A stretch of DNA of 64,000 nucleotides, taken from the NCBI RefSeq assembly GCF_014851395.1, contig NW_024040485.1, positions 6,472,104 through 6,536,103 on the forward strand, written 5' to 3'. Below, in pieces: positions 34,345 to 46,069 of this stretch (within the stretch, counting starts at the first letter, position 1; every line of letters starts with the position of its first letter). The notes beneath the pieces were generated by a model. That model did not search any database and was not told where the DNA came from. It worked only from the letters and a program-made list of their open reading frames with translations. This stretch comes from Micropterus salmoides. Its lineage: Eukaryota; Chordata; Actinopteri; Centrarchiformes; Centrarchidae. The translations under genes and the position numbers were made by a program.

Positions 34345-34630
34345 ATAATAAGATATACTTAATTAATCACGCAAGGGGAAATTCAATGACTTCACTCTGT
34401 TATTATTGTTAACCTTACACAGTTTGTCCGACACATGCACAAACAGGACCCATAGCAACACACGGAGAGATGTCAGAGTGAGGGGGCTGCCACTCAGTGC
34501 GGCGCCCCGAGTTAGGGGTTCAGGGGCTTGCTCAAGGCCTCCTTCGGCAGTGCCCAGGAGGTGAACTGGCATCTCTCTGGTCCGAGCTGGATTCGAATCC
34601 TTATGGACTGTGCTACTGACGCCCCAATAT
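34345..34630 (-). repeat. Dispersed retroposon-like repeat
   Basis: The block TCACGCAAGGGGAAATTC with ACCCATAGCAACACACGGAG, CAGTGCGGCGCCCCGAG and a downstream GGATTCGAATCC phrase resembles a common fish repeat that ends in a TTATTAATCAC-like tail. Its class is uncertain. Confidence 0.4.
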
Positions 34631-36949
34631 TTAACAAGTATTGCTGTTGGCATATAGCTTGTTAGCTTAGCTCGTTACGTTAAAGGCAGAGAGCTGAGGG
34701 GGGAGCGGCTGCAGAGTTCTGCCTCTTCGCCGAGGAGAGCCGTGCACCTCCAAATGTACTGTTTTAAAACAATATACTATTCTTTGTGGGGGTCATCAGT
34801 GGGGATGATTGATTTGCGTTCCTTGAGATTCAGCACTCTGAGGTGATAACTGCGTTTGATCAGCGACGTTTCTGATAAGGAGCTAAAGAGGTCGATGCAT
34901 TATTCGGCAGAACAGATGTTGTAGGCCACCTGCAGAGATTTCCATCCACCTTTTTTGTCTGCATATAATGAGCGTTATGCCTGCAGACAGGTAGCTGGGC
35001 TGTAAGTAGTGCGATTGTTTAGTGAAGGCAAGAAATTAGGTGTGTGAGAGCCGCTTCTGAGTTTGTTTGGTGGATTAGAATTCGCCAAAAAGGTAGGATA
35101 GTTCAATAAAAAATATAAAATAACATCCTTATAATAAACGTTCCATAAGATCTGACTTGAGTAGTCAACAGGTGTCTAGCAGCATGGATTATTATTCCAC
35201 AGTGTCCAGCAGCAAACCATTGCACATATTAGTAAACAGTGTATTTCACATTGCCACCCCCAATTACTGTCACATGCCAGAGAGGTTTTCATGCTGAGAT
35301 GATCTCAGAGTTCAGTAGCTTTACGGCACTTTGGAAGAAGCTGTTTAACTTTCTACCCACTGTTGTCTTTACAGGTGCCAGAGGAGCTGATTGCAGAACC
35401 ATCCAGATGTGATTTGCTGTGTCCAGCTCTACAGGAGATGATTGCTCCAGCTCCTGCTTTGCGTAGCCTTTTCTTTTTACTCACAACACCTGAACACTAT
35501 TGATGTGAAATTATGACACTGGGTTCTTATCAACAGATTCTATAATTATAATAGCTCTTATAACACATTATTTCAAGTCATAAAAAACTACTTTTACATT
35601 TGCAACCTTTTAATATTGATGTTTTCATTAATGCAAGGCAAGAGTTTAATTTGTTAAACTATTGCTTGTGAATTAGGAATACTTTGTTATAAAATTTATC
35701 AGACTAATTATACATAATATAATCTCATTCTTCATTCATCATCAGTTTCCTATGTTAATTGTTAATAGTGTGATCTAAACTCAACAATATATTCTAGTTA
35801 ACAGCTGTAAATGAAACTATTAAGATGGTATTTATAGGTTAACATTTTGCGTATGTTAGTAAAAAGTAAAAAATGAAAGGTTGATGTTTTACTGTATACT
35901 GTTTTTTGACATTTCTTTAAGAGACAAATGTGACATTGACCGAGAAGTTACTCTCTTGTTAAAAACAAATAATTATCCACACACTGAATAGTTTTGAAGG
36001 CCTTTAGGTTGTGCCATTTATTGTGACCTCTGAGGAGGTCTTGTGTGGCTTACATTGTATAGAATGCAAAAGTGCATTCAATCAGCTCTGAGATCTCAGA
36101 GTTTGCAACGTCACAATAAATACCACCTAGTGGGATTCATAATTACTGATCAGCAGATCATTCTTCGTTTCAGCACTTACCCACAGGATGGTTTGGATGT
36201 GCCCACATTATTCAGTGTTTAAACTAGATTTATATCAGAGCAGCAAACAAGGCACTCTACAGAAACTTCAGGCTCTGTTATACAGTCTATGGTTACTGGG
36301 TGTATGGCTCCTTATTTATCTTAGTATAAGGTATAAAGTAAAAATACTCCTGCACACAGAAATACACTGCCTTTTCAACATTTCATGTGAAACATGTTGG
36401 GAGTTATTTTACTTTTCAGTTCATTCTAGACTAATGTTCTTTAGCAAGAGTTCAGGTTTAATGTTTCATGTTTTATCTGTGGTATACGATTAGCTTTTCA
36501 GTAAGTAGTAAAGACAGGGAGTGCTAATATATATAGAATGTATTACAATGTAAACCATAAATCATATCTTTTTTTAAATAGACCTATAATACAAATATGG
36601 ACAATATTTAAAGCCCAAACTAAACAGAAGGAGAGAACGCCGTTCCACGTCAGTCCACACCAACAGATACAGACTTCCAGCACACTGAAGATGCAACCCA
36701 GGTCTCTGTAAGTAAGCGATACAGATCTCTTTAAAAAATAGAATGAACGTAATTCAAGAAGTGAATCTTTGATGCATTCTAGATTCATTACACAAAGTGA
36801 AGCATCTCAGTCCCTTTTTGTTTTCATCTTGATGATTACGGTTTATAGCTCATGGAAATAAAAAGTCCAGTATCTCAAAATGTATAAAAATTTTAGCGTG
36901 TGCGAATTAATTAACATGTCAGCAGCCATGGCTAATGTTTTACAAGTTC
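34631..36949. other. No clear feature
   Basis: AT-rich. The frames at 36188-36493 and 36543-36788 lack recognisable domains. Part of 35170-35460 may be an old LINE-derived repeat, but I cannot demonstrate it. Confidence 0.35.
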
Positions 36950-37206
36950 TACAGCTTCCATCATGTAACTAAGGACTCTACCGCTACAACTCGGTCAATT
37001 TCGAGCTACGTTAGAGTGGTTTCACCAACACGTCACCTCAGCTCCACCCACGACCCACCCTTTTGCCCATTTTGTGGTTATCCGGGAGTGTGGCGCGGTG
37101 ACGCGCTGCCAAGATGGCTCCACCCAATTCGGGCTTCAAAACTGCTCTTCAGAAACCAACGGTGACGTCGCGGATACTACGTCAATTTTTAAATACAGTC
37201 TATGGG
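36950..37206 (-). repeat. Dispersed TIR-type repeat, CCATAGACT family, copy 2
   Basis: Read on the minus strand it starts CCCATAGACTGTATTTAAAA and continues GACGTCACCGTTGGTTT, matching the opening of the copy at 19125. The CpG content is higher than in the neighbouring DNA. It is truncated at its far end. Confidence 0.55.
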
Positions 37207-38609
37207 TTACAACAATCCAGTTAAACTGAAGCTAATAATAATTGATTTGACCACCATGCCATCATTGTGTGGAATAATGTTAATTTCATTTGATATGTTA
37301 ACAGGAAGCTTTTTGATGCTACTTTAGTGCCAATGTCCAAATCATTTGTGATGAACAGTGGCTAAATAGCTTTGCTTAACCCTCAACTAATTTATACTGT
37401 TGTAAAAGCGGTGTGGGCAGAAAACCACACTCTGGTGCATTACCTGATGGCAGGCCTCTTATTGAAGTTAATAAGCATGTATTGCTATGCAAATGATAAA
37501 TATGATTATAACTAACTACAAACATTTTAATTAATAATCAGTTAAACCTTTTATTTTATTTTTATCAAATTTCTCTTCATACATTTACCACAAAACAGCT
37601 GACTGCACCATGTTTCACCATATCAAACCCTCTCTTTGTAGTTATCGTCGAGTTTAGTGTGTAGTTCCATGTCATTAGTTTTATATGCAATCAAAGCTAA
37701 AATCTAATTCATATTCACATCCCACCTGGGTCCATATTTCTGCTCGGCCATATTGACAGTGGTCAGCAGGCCAGTCAGACCGGGCGATAAAGGTAGTCGA
37801 CTGATTTGTGCCATTACTCACTCTGTATCTTTATAGCACATCATTGATGCTGTTCATGCCCCAAGGTCAGAGCAAAGTGATGTATTATTGGTTTACAAGG
37901 TTTTGAACTGCATGAGACAGAGACCGATTTCAGTACATCAGGGAAAGACTGTTTTCTCTGGGATCTCTCACAATGAAATCACACAGTGGCTGAATGAAAA
38001 ATGGCCTCAGTTTCCTCCAGACTGGGATAACTGGGACAATGAACTACAATCTGTATCACTTTGATCATCATGTTCAACAATTGTGTAGTAATACATCTTG
38101 TTGACACTGCTGACACTTCAAATTCTTCCACCGTCCTATTCCTGCTCCCCCTGTCCCAAATTCCTTGAGGAGTTGAGTTTCTCTTTCTCTTCTCTTTTTG
38201 AAGTAGGGTAAACTCCTCTGAATAGACACACATCTACATGCTAAACTGAAGTGTTTACCCTGGGACCATCCTTGACCACTCATGCTGTAAAGGTGTCACT
38301 CTCTGACACTTCCCAGAAGATACAGCCTGCTCCAAAACCAGCATGATATATGATTATGATGGTGAAAGAAACCAAGAAGACTGTGACTCTGACACCACAC
38401 ACAAACCAAATGCTTTCCCCCCCTCTCTCCCTTCACACTAGAGTGAGAACTGATTAGCTCGCCAGACGTGATCATAAAACTCTAGTGGAATTTTGCTGTA
38501 AGAAACCAACCCAGGTTCTTCCCTTTCATTGCATCAACCGTTACTGTACCCAACTTAAAAATGTTCCCAAAAAAATCAGCAGTGCTAATTCAGAACCTAT
38601 AGAGCCAAA
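37207..38609. other. No clear feature
   Basis: AT-rich with no repeat boundary or domain. A 127-codon + frame at 38485-38868 and a minus frame at 37979-38233 show no family features. Confidence 0.35.
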
Positions 38610-39630
38610 GTCAACACCGTCAGTGTGGGGAAATTTTAGTTCAAGTGAAACTGTATTAAATAAAGCACACCATACACAAAGCATTGGCTTTACAGTAACA
38701 ATGGGCAATCAATCCTCTATAGCACAGGTCACACAATATGGCAACATACGTGTTTTCATCCCTCTCATTAGAAAACTGTTTTTCATATGGTCTGTAATTA
38801 ATCAACTTCTCAATACAAATAACAAAAAAATGAATCAGCGCTCTTCTCAATACGTATCATCAAAATAAAGTGTCAACTCTGCAAGTCAAAATGAAAGCTT
38901 GATCTTCATTTATAATATTTGTGATCCTTCTGAACACAGGAATGTCCATATCTGTTGTAATACAAACAAACATACCAATTTTATACGCAGTTCCAAAGTT
39001 CTTCATCCAATTAGTAGTTCACACTGTTGTGAATTATTTTAGAGCATTATAGCCTAAATTGTTATCATTAATTACTAGAGCGATGGTGGTCTGCATTGTC
39101 ATCATTTAAAGTGTTATTGTATAAAGTTAAGATCATAGTGTTAAAACGCTATAGCTCAGAGTGTGTGTGGTCCTCTCTGTGTCTAACTGCCCGGAGGCAG
39201 TAGCACATGTCTGTGTGTGTGTAAGCAGGTACGTGTGCTTTGGGAGCAGAGTGAGGAAGCACAGCAAGGCATCATCAAAAACACCAGCAAAGGGAAATAT
39301 AGAAGCAGAATTAGTGAAAATTGTGTTACAAAACATACATACATACATAGTCCATCAGTGATACTTGAGATCAGGGACAAAACAGGTTTTGATTTTCAAA
39401 AAAAACATCTTGATTATTTAAACAAACTATGTATACATCTTTGTTAAATGAGGCTTTGGCTATATAACCATGTTTTGGAACAACCTCCCAGTTTTAAATT
39501 TTTGTCATAAATGACATGTTAGCTTCTCACTAGCCATTATGGCCTAATGCATTTCATTATGCAGTCAGTATACTTTTCTGATGGATAAGCATAAGCAAAT
39601 GATGGATAAGTATAAGCAACACCTTATTAC

Positions 39631-39862
39631 GGGGCGGCTGTGGCTCAGGAGGTAGAGCGGGTTGGCCGTTAATCGGAAGGTCGGCGGTTCAATCCCTGGC
39701 TCCCCCTGGCTGCGTGTCGAAGTGTCCTTGGGCAAGATACTGAACCCCAATTTGCCCCGGCGGCTATTCTGCCAGTGTATGAGTGAGTGTGAATTTTAGT
39801 TTCTGTTTGAGTAGTCGAAAAGACTAGAAAGGCGCTATACAAGTACGGAGCATTTGCATTAC
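39631..39862 (+). mobile_element. tRNA-derived SINE, near full length
   Basis: The 5' head GGGGCGGCTGTGGCTCAGGA is tRNA-like, with an A box (TGGCTCAGGAGG, 39641-39652) and B box (GGTTCAATCCC, 39686-39696) at normal pol III spacing. The body contains GTGTCCTTGGGCAAGATACT. The 3' tail reads TCGAAAAGACTAGAAAGGCG, CTATACAAGTACGGAGC and is shared with the orphan tail at 27581. SINEs of this type borrow reverse transcriptase from a LINE with the same tail. The open frames on either strand are not genes. Confidence 0.85.
39641..39696 (+). promoter_or_regulatory. Internal RNA polymerase III promoter (A and B boxes) of the SINE
   Basis: A box TGGCTCAGGAGG at 39641-39652 and B box GGTTCAATCCC at 39686-39696. 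Both are close to consensus, so the head could still be transcribed. Confidence 0.7.
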
Positions 39863-40063
39863 ATATTGAGTACTTCAGAGGCTATGAAAAAGCTATTTTG
39901 TGGCAATTGCTTGAAATTCAACACATGAAACTGAATAACAGTAATATCAAATGTTTAGGAAGTAATATCACTAAAGTAAATGTGTATTTGTCAACACCGT
40001 CTTAGAGAGAGTCAACACCGTCAGACACAAATGGTGATGGTGTTGACATCTGACGGAGTTGAC

Positions 40064-41638
40064 AAAATACCATATTTCCCCTCAAAACACATGTGCTCAT
40101 CACAGGAGCCATCTTGTTTATCATTAGTTGCTTGTGACCTCTATAATCTACTTAAATTAAGAATTTATAAGAGAAAATATGATACAAATCTTGCATTACA
40201 TTAATTATGGTGCTGACACACTATGGTTGTAACATGCAAGGTGTCAACAACAACAGATATAAAATATATAGAATGTAAAAAACTTGGTCTCATAGCATTA
40301 GAAAGAACAAGGAAGTGATAAAGGGGTCCTTAGAGTTTTAGCAGCCTTCAATTATTCCTGATTTTTTGTTGACAAAAACCCAGGACACAAGTTAAATTGT
40401 CTAAAAAGTACATTAAAATCTGTTTTAAATTGTAACTTTTGATACTGAAAAACATTTACTGAACTACTAACAAATAGTAAGTATAATGGTTAATTTAGCA
40501 TTACTTTTAATTGTTTTTAAGCTATTGTAATGTAATGACACCTGCTTCTGGACAAGGATTTTTACAGGCACTGGTCACATTAAAAAATTTATAATAAAAA
40601 AAATGAAACATGAAATAAATAATTTGGTGTGCTAAAATTGTCCTGTTAGTTTTCTGGTTAAATGTATGAAAAATATTATGTAAATGTTTTACCCAAAAAC
40701 TGTATTTTATCTGGTGGACATGTTTTGTCCCAGATCTCAAGAATCACTGTCCATCACAGTAGGAATGTCCTGTCGTTAGCACACAGCACAAAAGACACCA
40801 GCTTATTCCACAAAGTTAGGTTTTTGGTTAAAATGGCATGATCAGCAGAGGGCATGCCTAGGACACAGAGGGGGGGAGCATTGCAGACAAAAAACAGACA
40901 TCAGTCAAGAAACAGTCAGTGATTACCCTTAATTACTATTAATAATCATTCTTAATCATTTTAATCATTCTTAATCATTTTATTATCTTTAATCAGTATC
41001 AATAAGTAATCATTCTTAATTCATAATTTCTAATCATTTTATTATCATTAATTAGTATTGATCATTAATCATTCTTAATCATTTTCTTTTCACCTAGATG
41101 TGCCTTATTTTCTACTTAGAAGTGTTGTACTGAAATCATGAATGCAGTTCACTGTGGTTAAGAGCCCTGAGTGGGAGCATTGACTGCAGACACTGAGACT
41201 CTGCATACCTTTTTCAACTGTTATTTACTGTAGATTTATAACATCAGGAGATGCTGCAGGTGTTCAAAATCTGCTGTGACAAGTGCATGCTTTGGTCTAC
41301 TGCTATCTACTGTTGTTATGACTACATGATGAACTTCTGATGTTTTAGTCTGCTGATATTAAGACTACATGTTTAATTACCAATTAGGACTACATGCATA
41401 ATTATTGATTAAGGGGTTGATTGTCAACTTCCAACCTCTGATTATTACAGCCTGTCCTGTTTTGGAATAAACTATTTTGCACCAACTCTTGACCATCTCC
41501 AGAGAAGTTATAAGTTTCAAACTTATTGACTATAATAGAAAGTTAATGTAGTATTTTTTTATAAAGCTGGTGAAGGTGGGGACCAGGCTTAAAAGTTCGT
41601 ACATCTGACCCAACAACACATCAGATAATGCATTCAGA
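40064..41638. other. Non-coding, with an AT-rich degenerate tandem array
   Basis: From about 40930 to 41090 there are many imperfect copies of TTAATCATT/TCTTAATCATT. Otherwise nothing was recognised. Confidence 0.5.
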
Positions 41639-42389
41639 TTAAAGAAGTGGTATTCTACTGTTTGGCTTTTTCCCTCTGCTTTATTGAGTTATATACCGTT
41701 TTTGTGCATGTAATAGATATGCAAAGTGAAAAAGCCCAAAGTCCACCCCAAAGGGAGTTCCCTGCTCTGAACTGCTTGAAAACAGCTCGTTTGTAGTCCA
41801 GCCGCTTAGCTAAATGTGCTTCCATATAATGCTTGCCAAGCGGCTAGTCCGACACAGCCTCAAAACACCGGTGGAAAAACATTGAGCTGCAGCACACTCC
41901 TCTCCCTTCCAAACACTATCTACCCTCCAGGCAGTCAGTGGACCTAAAGTTGTTACTGTGATGCAGAGACAGAGCTCAGTTAAAACTTTGTGGATAAAAG
42001 ATACATTTGTTACAGATTAATAACTCATCACTCTGAAAATCTTGCACCAGTCCATGTTGCCAAGCTGGTCGGCAACATGTACAGATGAAATGAAGCCGTG
42101 TTTGCCAGTTTCTCATAGGCCCGCCCTTCTCTGCTTCTGATTGGCTAGTAGTCCTTAACTTGGAACTGCACATGTGCAACTCTCAACAAAGATCATTTAG
42201 AGACAAGATGTATCACTCCATAGCTAAAACGAAGCCTTCACACACAGGGTGAAAAGAGGAGCTGCAGCAATGTGCAGTATGACAAAAAATATATGGTGTT
42301 TTTTGGAAATTAAACCATGTATAGCTGTTCTGGTACAATCCCTAAATAAAATTATGAACCTGAAAATAAGCATAATACCACCTCTTTAA
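41639..42389 (+). mobile_element. TIR element of about 750 bp, family A, copy 2
   Basis: The left end TTAAAGAAGTGGTATTCTAC and right end GCATAATACCACCTCTTTAA are inverted. The body is collinear with 5891-6640 (shared CGGCTAGTC, GTGGAAAAAC/GTGGAGAAAC, TAAAGTTGTTACTGTGATG). The copies have diverged noticeably, so the insertions are not recent. There is no coding capacity. Confidence 0.75.
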
Positions 42390-42739
42390 CACAGCACCTA
42401 AAGTCTCACAACCCTCCAAGCTAGCGATCAATTCCTTCCTCACTGGACCAAACTCAAATCTCTGAAAATTAAAATTCTCCCAGTGATGAGCAAACTGTCT
42501 CTGGTGTTGTATTACCAATGCTTTTGAGATATTTTAGAAATTGTTAACAGATTGTTTAAAAAAAATTATGTTTTGCACCAAACCTCATGCACCATACATT
42601 AGTAACACCAGGTGAAAACACTATATTCACTATCTGAACCTTCTCTAATTTTAACCATAGTTAAAACTTTGGACAGACAGGACAAGACAGATTCTTGTTA
42701 TTGACCAGGTATTGAAATACTAGTTTAAATTTGTACTGC
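42390..42739. other. No feature recognised
   Basis: AT-rich spacer next to the protein fragment on the minus strand. Confidence 0.4.
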
Positions 42740-43215
42740 ACTACACCTTCAAGCAAATCATTGATTATCAACTGCATAGTTATCAGAGGTGTGGGAAAAA
42801 CACAATGTATAGAGCAACATCTCAAAATCATCATAATAAAGCTGAATCTGTAGAGCATGTAGGAAACCTTCACTTAATTCACCATTGTTAAACATAGATT
42901 TCAGGGTTCCCAAGAACTCCTGTTGTCCAATCTCTGCGCAAATCAAAACGGAACCCAGAGAACATATTCTACAGGCTCAATTATTTCCCACTTTTTCTCA
43001 AATAACTTCTGTCATGTGGCTGCTGTATTTAAGACTGAGATTGAAGAATTTTCCAGTTGAAAACAATTTTCCACCTTCTTTTCCAAATCTTTGCCTTGAA
43101 TCTCTGAAGTAGTACAGCTGAGAACCGCTTCTCTTGTTTGCTTATGAATGTCATTTACAAGCTCTTCCACTGACCCTAACATTGCTTGGACGGTGCTCTC
43201 AGCAACACCGGATGC
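42740..43215 (-). pseudogene. Fragment of a multicopy fish protein of unknown function
   Basis: Read on the minus strand with several in-frame stops and shifts, the segment gives a chain with QLQASGVAESTVQAML, SVEELVNDIHKQTREAVLS, the stretch FDLRRDWTTGVLG and finally FLHALQIQLYYDDFEM. I recognise these phrases (AESTVQAM...ELVNDIH...QLYYDDFE) from a large group of uncharacterised, repetitive teleost proteins usually predicted in transposon-rich contexts. Function is unknown and I do not propose one. The fragment stops right after YYDDFE, where such proteins continue, so it is truncated at its C-terminal side. Confidence 0.55.
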
Positions 43216-44289
43216 TTGTAATTGTGCTACAGCAGATCCACACGTTTAACAAATGATGCTTGAAGGGGCGGATTTAGTCATTTTGAGGCCTAAGGCAAAC
43301 AGAGGCATTGGGCCCTCCACAACCCTTGTTCTCCCCCTTTTTAGTCCTTATTTATTTAAGAAAGCTGCTTGTAGCTCTTCACCAGTCTTCACACAGCAAT
43401 GGTCTTCTGTCTTCTAACTTGTGCTCCTAAATTGAGAAGACAATACATAAAACAATGATGTCAATTATGGAGAGACAAAACAATACATATAGTGCATGGT
43501 TAAAAAGGTTTACCTTTTCTCTTTGTCGTTGTCTCTGTCTTTCTATTCCTCTCCCTTGCCTTTCTCTCCCTAATCAACTCAGCTTTGGCGGGTGGGGAAC
43601 ATATATGGAGGTAATCTTGGGAAGTCACTGTATTGTTGCATCTAATAATCCCAACTGATAGACCTCTTTCATGGATTCTCAGAAGTTGTGGTGCGTCATA
43701 TGCCACGAGTCTATATTGTGAATGGCTAGGAGGCACTGTTTAGATGGTCATACTAAAATTTGACGTTGCAAGCCTTGGCCTCAGCAAATCTGGTGATCAT
43801 TAATTCCATATCCAGTGACTTGCTGACTTGTGACTGTGAACCGTGGCACTGGTACAAAGAACCTGTTTTCACTGCGTGCGTCTGTAGGACACGCCCCGGA
43901 AGTGCTAGCTAGGTAGTTAGACTCCTTTGTGTTGCTGCGATGTAGCAAACTGCAGCGTTTCATATGGCAGCTGAAGGGTACCTATAATAAAGGGGGTTAG
44001 TTAACAAGAACCCATTTTCCACCCCTGATTGTGGAAGCTTGTTCCTCATGGCATTCCTCTTCCTCCTTCCTTTGGATAAAAAACAAACTCTTTTGAAGAG
44101 AAACAATTGCAGGAGGGACTACAAAAGCAGGAGACATCTCTTGTTTTGATGGTCCCAGGCTTTGTGGCAACAAGCTATCAGTAAAGGTACAATTTAAAAG
44201 GGAAAAAACGTCATAATTCAAATAGGAAAATTATAATTATATATGGCAGCAAATAAGCTTATCACAATCACCAAAACATAGCAGTTCAG
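43216..44289. other. No clear feature
   Basis: Moderately AT-rich. A phrase at 43265-43320 (GGGGCGGATTTAGTCATTTTG) may be the end of a DNA transposon. Frames at 43455-43736 and 43997-44221 have no domains. Confidence 0.35.
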
Positions 44290-44760
44290 ATATTGATACT
44301 TTACAGTCAGGGCAGCGCGGGCCAGATGGTCAAAAACCTGCTCCAACATGCACATGTGCTTCTCCCATGTGTCTGCATAAATGATTAAATCGTCGAGTTA
44401 GTTAGTGCAGTTTGGCAAACCAGATAATACAGTGTTAACTAATCTCTGGAATGTTGCAGGAGCGTTACACATCCCAAAAGCCATCACATTGTACTGACAG
44501 AAATGATCGGGAGTGACAAATGCGGAGATCTCTCTGGCACGGTCCGTTAAAGGTACCTGCCAATAACCTTTTAGCAAGTCTAACTTGCTAACAAAATTTG
44601 CAGTGCCCAGGTTATCGATACAATCTTCCATGCGCGGGAGAGGGTACGAATCTCGAACCGTAACTGCATTTACTTTGCGGAAATCTGTGATAAACCTAGG
44701 GGAGCCATCGGATTTAGCTTCTAGTAAGCACGGCTAACTCCACTGACTGGAACTAGCAGA
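44290..44760 (-). pseudogene. Gmr1-like reverse transcriptase palm
   Basis: The minus strand holds the RT core. SRMEDCIDNLG-type approach, then VSKLDLLKGYWQVPLT carries the first catalytic Asp. AFGMCNAPATFQRLVN follows. A LDDLIIYA stretch (about 44365-44395) is the YxDD region, but an in-frame stop directly before LDD replaces the expected aromatic residue. After EKHMCMLEQVFDHL the similarity ends near 44290, so RNase H is missing. Confidence 0.8.
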
Positions 44761-44787
44761 AGCTAACCCATTTTTGCAGGAGGTACT

Positions 44788-45663
44788 CTAGGAGGTACTC
44801 AGGAGGTACTCCTGTTTAATCAACTGACGTTTAGTTTGATTGGCACGGTAAGCATGTTGTTTTATGGGGCGCGCATCTTTTACCTCTATGGCATGTTTTA
44901 AGACAGAAGTGCGGGTTGGAATATCACCAAATAGACCATGGTACCGGCCGATTAGCCCCTCAAGATCATGTTGCTGTTCAGCGGTTAAATGCTGCAAATG
45001 GCATGACAGGTGTGCAAGCATTTCTGAATTTAGGAGGCGGAAAGGCAGATGTTTAAAGACGTGCATCTGTGGACCATCTCCTTGGGGAGTGCCCACAGAC
45101 TCTGTCATCATGATGGCAGCAGCTTTGACATCTGACGGTTCTGCTGCCAAGGGCGAGGGAACAGCAGAGCTAACCTTGTCCTCGCAGGACTGGTAGCCTT
45201 TTAACAGGTTTATGTGACAGACTCTAGTTTTGCGCCTTCTGTCTGGGGTACAGAGTACGAAATCAGTGTCACTAAGATGCTCCTTAACGACATACGGACC
45301 GGAGAATTTAGCTGTGAAGATTGAGCTGGTGGTGGGCAGTAACACCAAAACTTTATCTCCTGCCTCAAACCTGCGAGATAAGGCGGAACGATCATAATAA
45401 CACTTCATAACTGATTGAGAATCACGATGGGTGGCTCTAGCGAGGGCGTTAACTCGTTGCAGGCGCCCATGGAACTGGGTAACGTAGTCTAACGCGTGCT
45501 TTTTGGGCAAAGACTCACATGACAGGAACTGGTCATGCAGCGACTTAAGCGGCCCACGGGGGTGTGTGGCCAAAAACAAGCTGGGCAGGACTAAAGCCAA
45601 TAGATTCCTGCACAAATAGAACAAAGGGGACTCCCTCGTCCCACTGTTTCTCCGTCTCCACAC
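44788..45663 (-). pseudogene. Gmr1-like integrase C-terminus joined to RT N-terminus
   Basis: A 291-codon open frame, the longest in the window. Its first third reads HPRGPLKSLHDQFLS, AGDKVLVLLPT, FSGPYVVKEHLSDTDFVL and RVCHINLLKGY, the usual integrase C-terminal module. After a spacer of about 70 residues it continues with HLTAEQQHDLEGLIGRYHGL and IKQHAYRANQTKRQLIKQE, the N-terminal approach to a Ty3 RT. The continuous frame from integrase into RT is direct evidence for the IN-RT order. The RT fingers and palm lie below 44632 in a different frame after a small deletion. Confidence 0.85.
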
Positions 45664-46069
45664 AGAATTTTCTGAGCATCGACTTTAGCGTCTGATGCCA
45701 GCGCTCTAAAGCTCCTTTCGACTTGGGGTGATACACCGAGGACACAATGTGATACACACTCAAACTCTTGAGTACCTGTTTGAAGAGACCAGACTTAAAA
45801 TTAGAGCCCTGGTCGGTCTGAATCACCCGCGGCAATCCAAAAGTAGAGAAAAACTTCGGTAAATCAGTCTCCATCAGTCTGCAACTCAAGGACTGACAAC
45901 CCAGAAGGGCCTGTGTTTGCAGAACTGAGATCAAGAGATCTTGGAGATTATGGAGATTTTCCGTTGTGTCTGTGAGGTATCTCTTCCTATTACCTGGCCA
46001 TCTTTTCTTACTTCCCCAGCTTTTCCATAATAATAGTTGTGATGTCATTCCTGTGAAGGTAGTCTTCAA
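45545..46069 (-). pseudogene. Ty3-type integrase catalytic core (Gmr1-like)
   Basis: A 174-codon minus-strand frame. About halfway, LPKFFSTFGLPRVIQTDQGS carries the second catalytic Asp of the DDE triad. SSVYHPKSKGALERWHQTLK follows with the catalytic Glu. PFVLFVQESIGFSPAQLVFG continues into the usual end of the core. The first catalytic Asp and the zinc-binding N-terminus are not recognisable: the upstream 50 residues do not look like integrase, so the copy is truncated or rearranged there. The next part continues in another frame (44788-45663) with an overlap around 45545-45663, indicating a frameshift. Confidence 0.82.

Larger units (their letters stand above)
38610..40063. repeat. Iterated GTCAACACCGTC(AG) motif, with a hairpin
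   Basis: GTCAACACCGTCAG occurs at 38610-38623 and 40011-40024, and GTCAACACCGTC at 39990-40001. Inverted variants occur at 40035-40046 (GATGGTGTTGAC) and 40050-40063 (CTGACGGAGTTGAC). The 40011/40063 pair can fold into a stem of 13 of 14 matches. Such direct plus inverted arrays are usual near the ends of DNA transposons, but no transposase or outer TIR was identified. A SINE sits between the 38.6 and 40.0 kb parts. Confidence 0.5.
44290..46069 (-). mobile_element. Gmr1-like Ty3/Gypsy retrotransposon fragment with integrase before RT
   Basis: On the minus strand the order of pol domains is integrase catalytic core (46069 to about 45545), integrase C-terminal region, a linker, then reverse transcriptase (about 44930 down to 44290). 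Ty3/Gypsy elements normally have RT before integrase. The reverse, copia-like order in a Ty3-type sequence is known from the Gmr1 group of deuterostomes. No LTR, gag or protease was seen. The copy is broken by frameshifts and stops. Confidence 0.8.

Noticed and set aside
38485..38868. A 127-codon + frame next to the iterated GTCAACACCGTC motif
   Set aside because: No recognisable domain; AT-rich composition and lack of a family signature suggest a chance frame.
39631..39700. A possible tRNA gene
   Set aside because: The tRNA-like head has A and B boxes but does not end in an acceptor stem. It continues into a SINE body and tail shared with 27581.
40930..41090. A possible CRISPR-like or regulatory array (TTAATCATT repeats)
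   Set aside because: The repeats are degenerate, without regular spacers, and this is eukaryotic DNA; a decayed AT-rich tandem array explains it.
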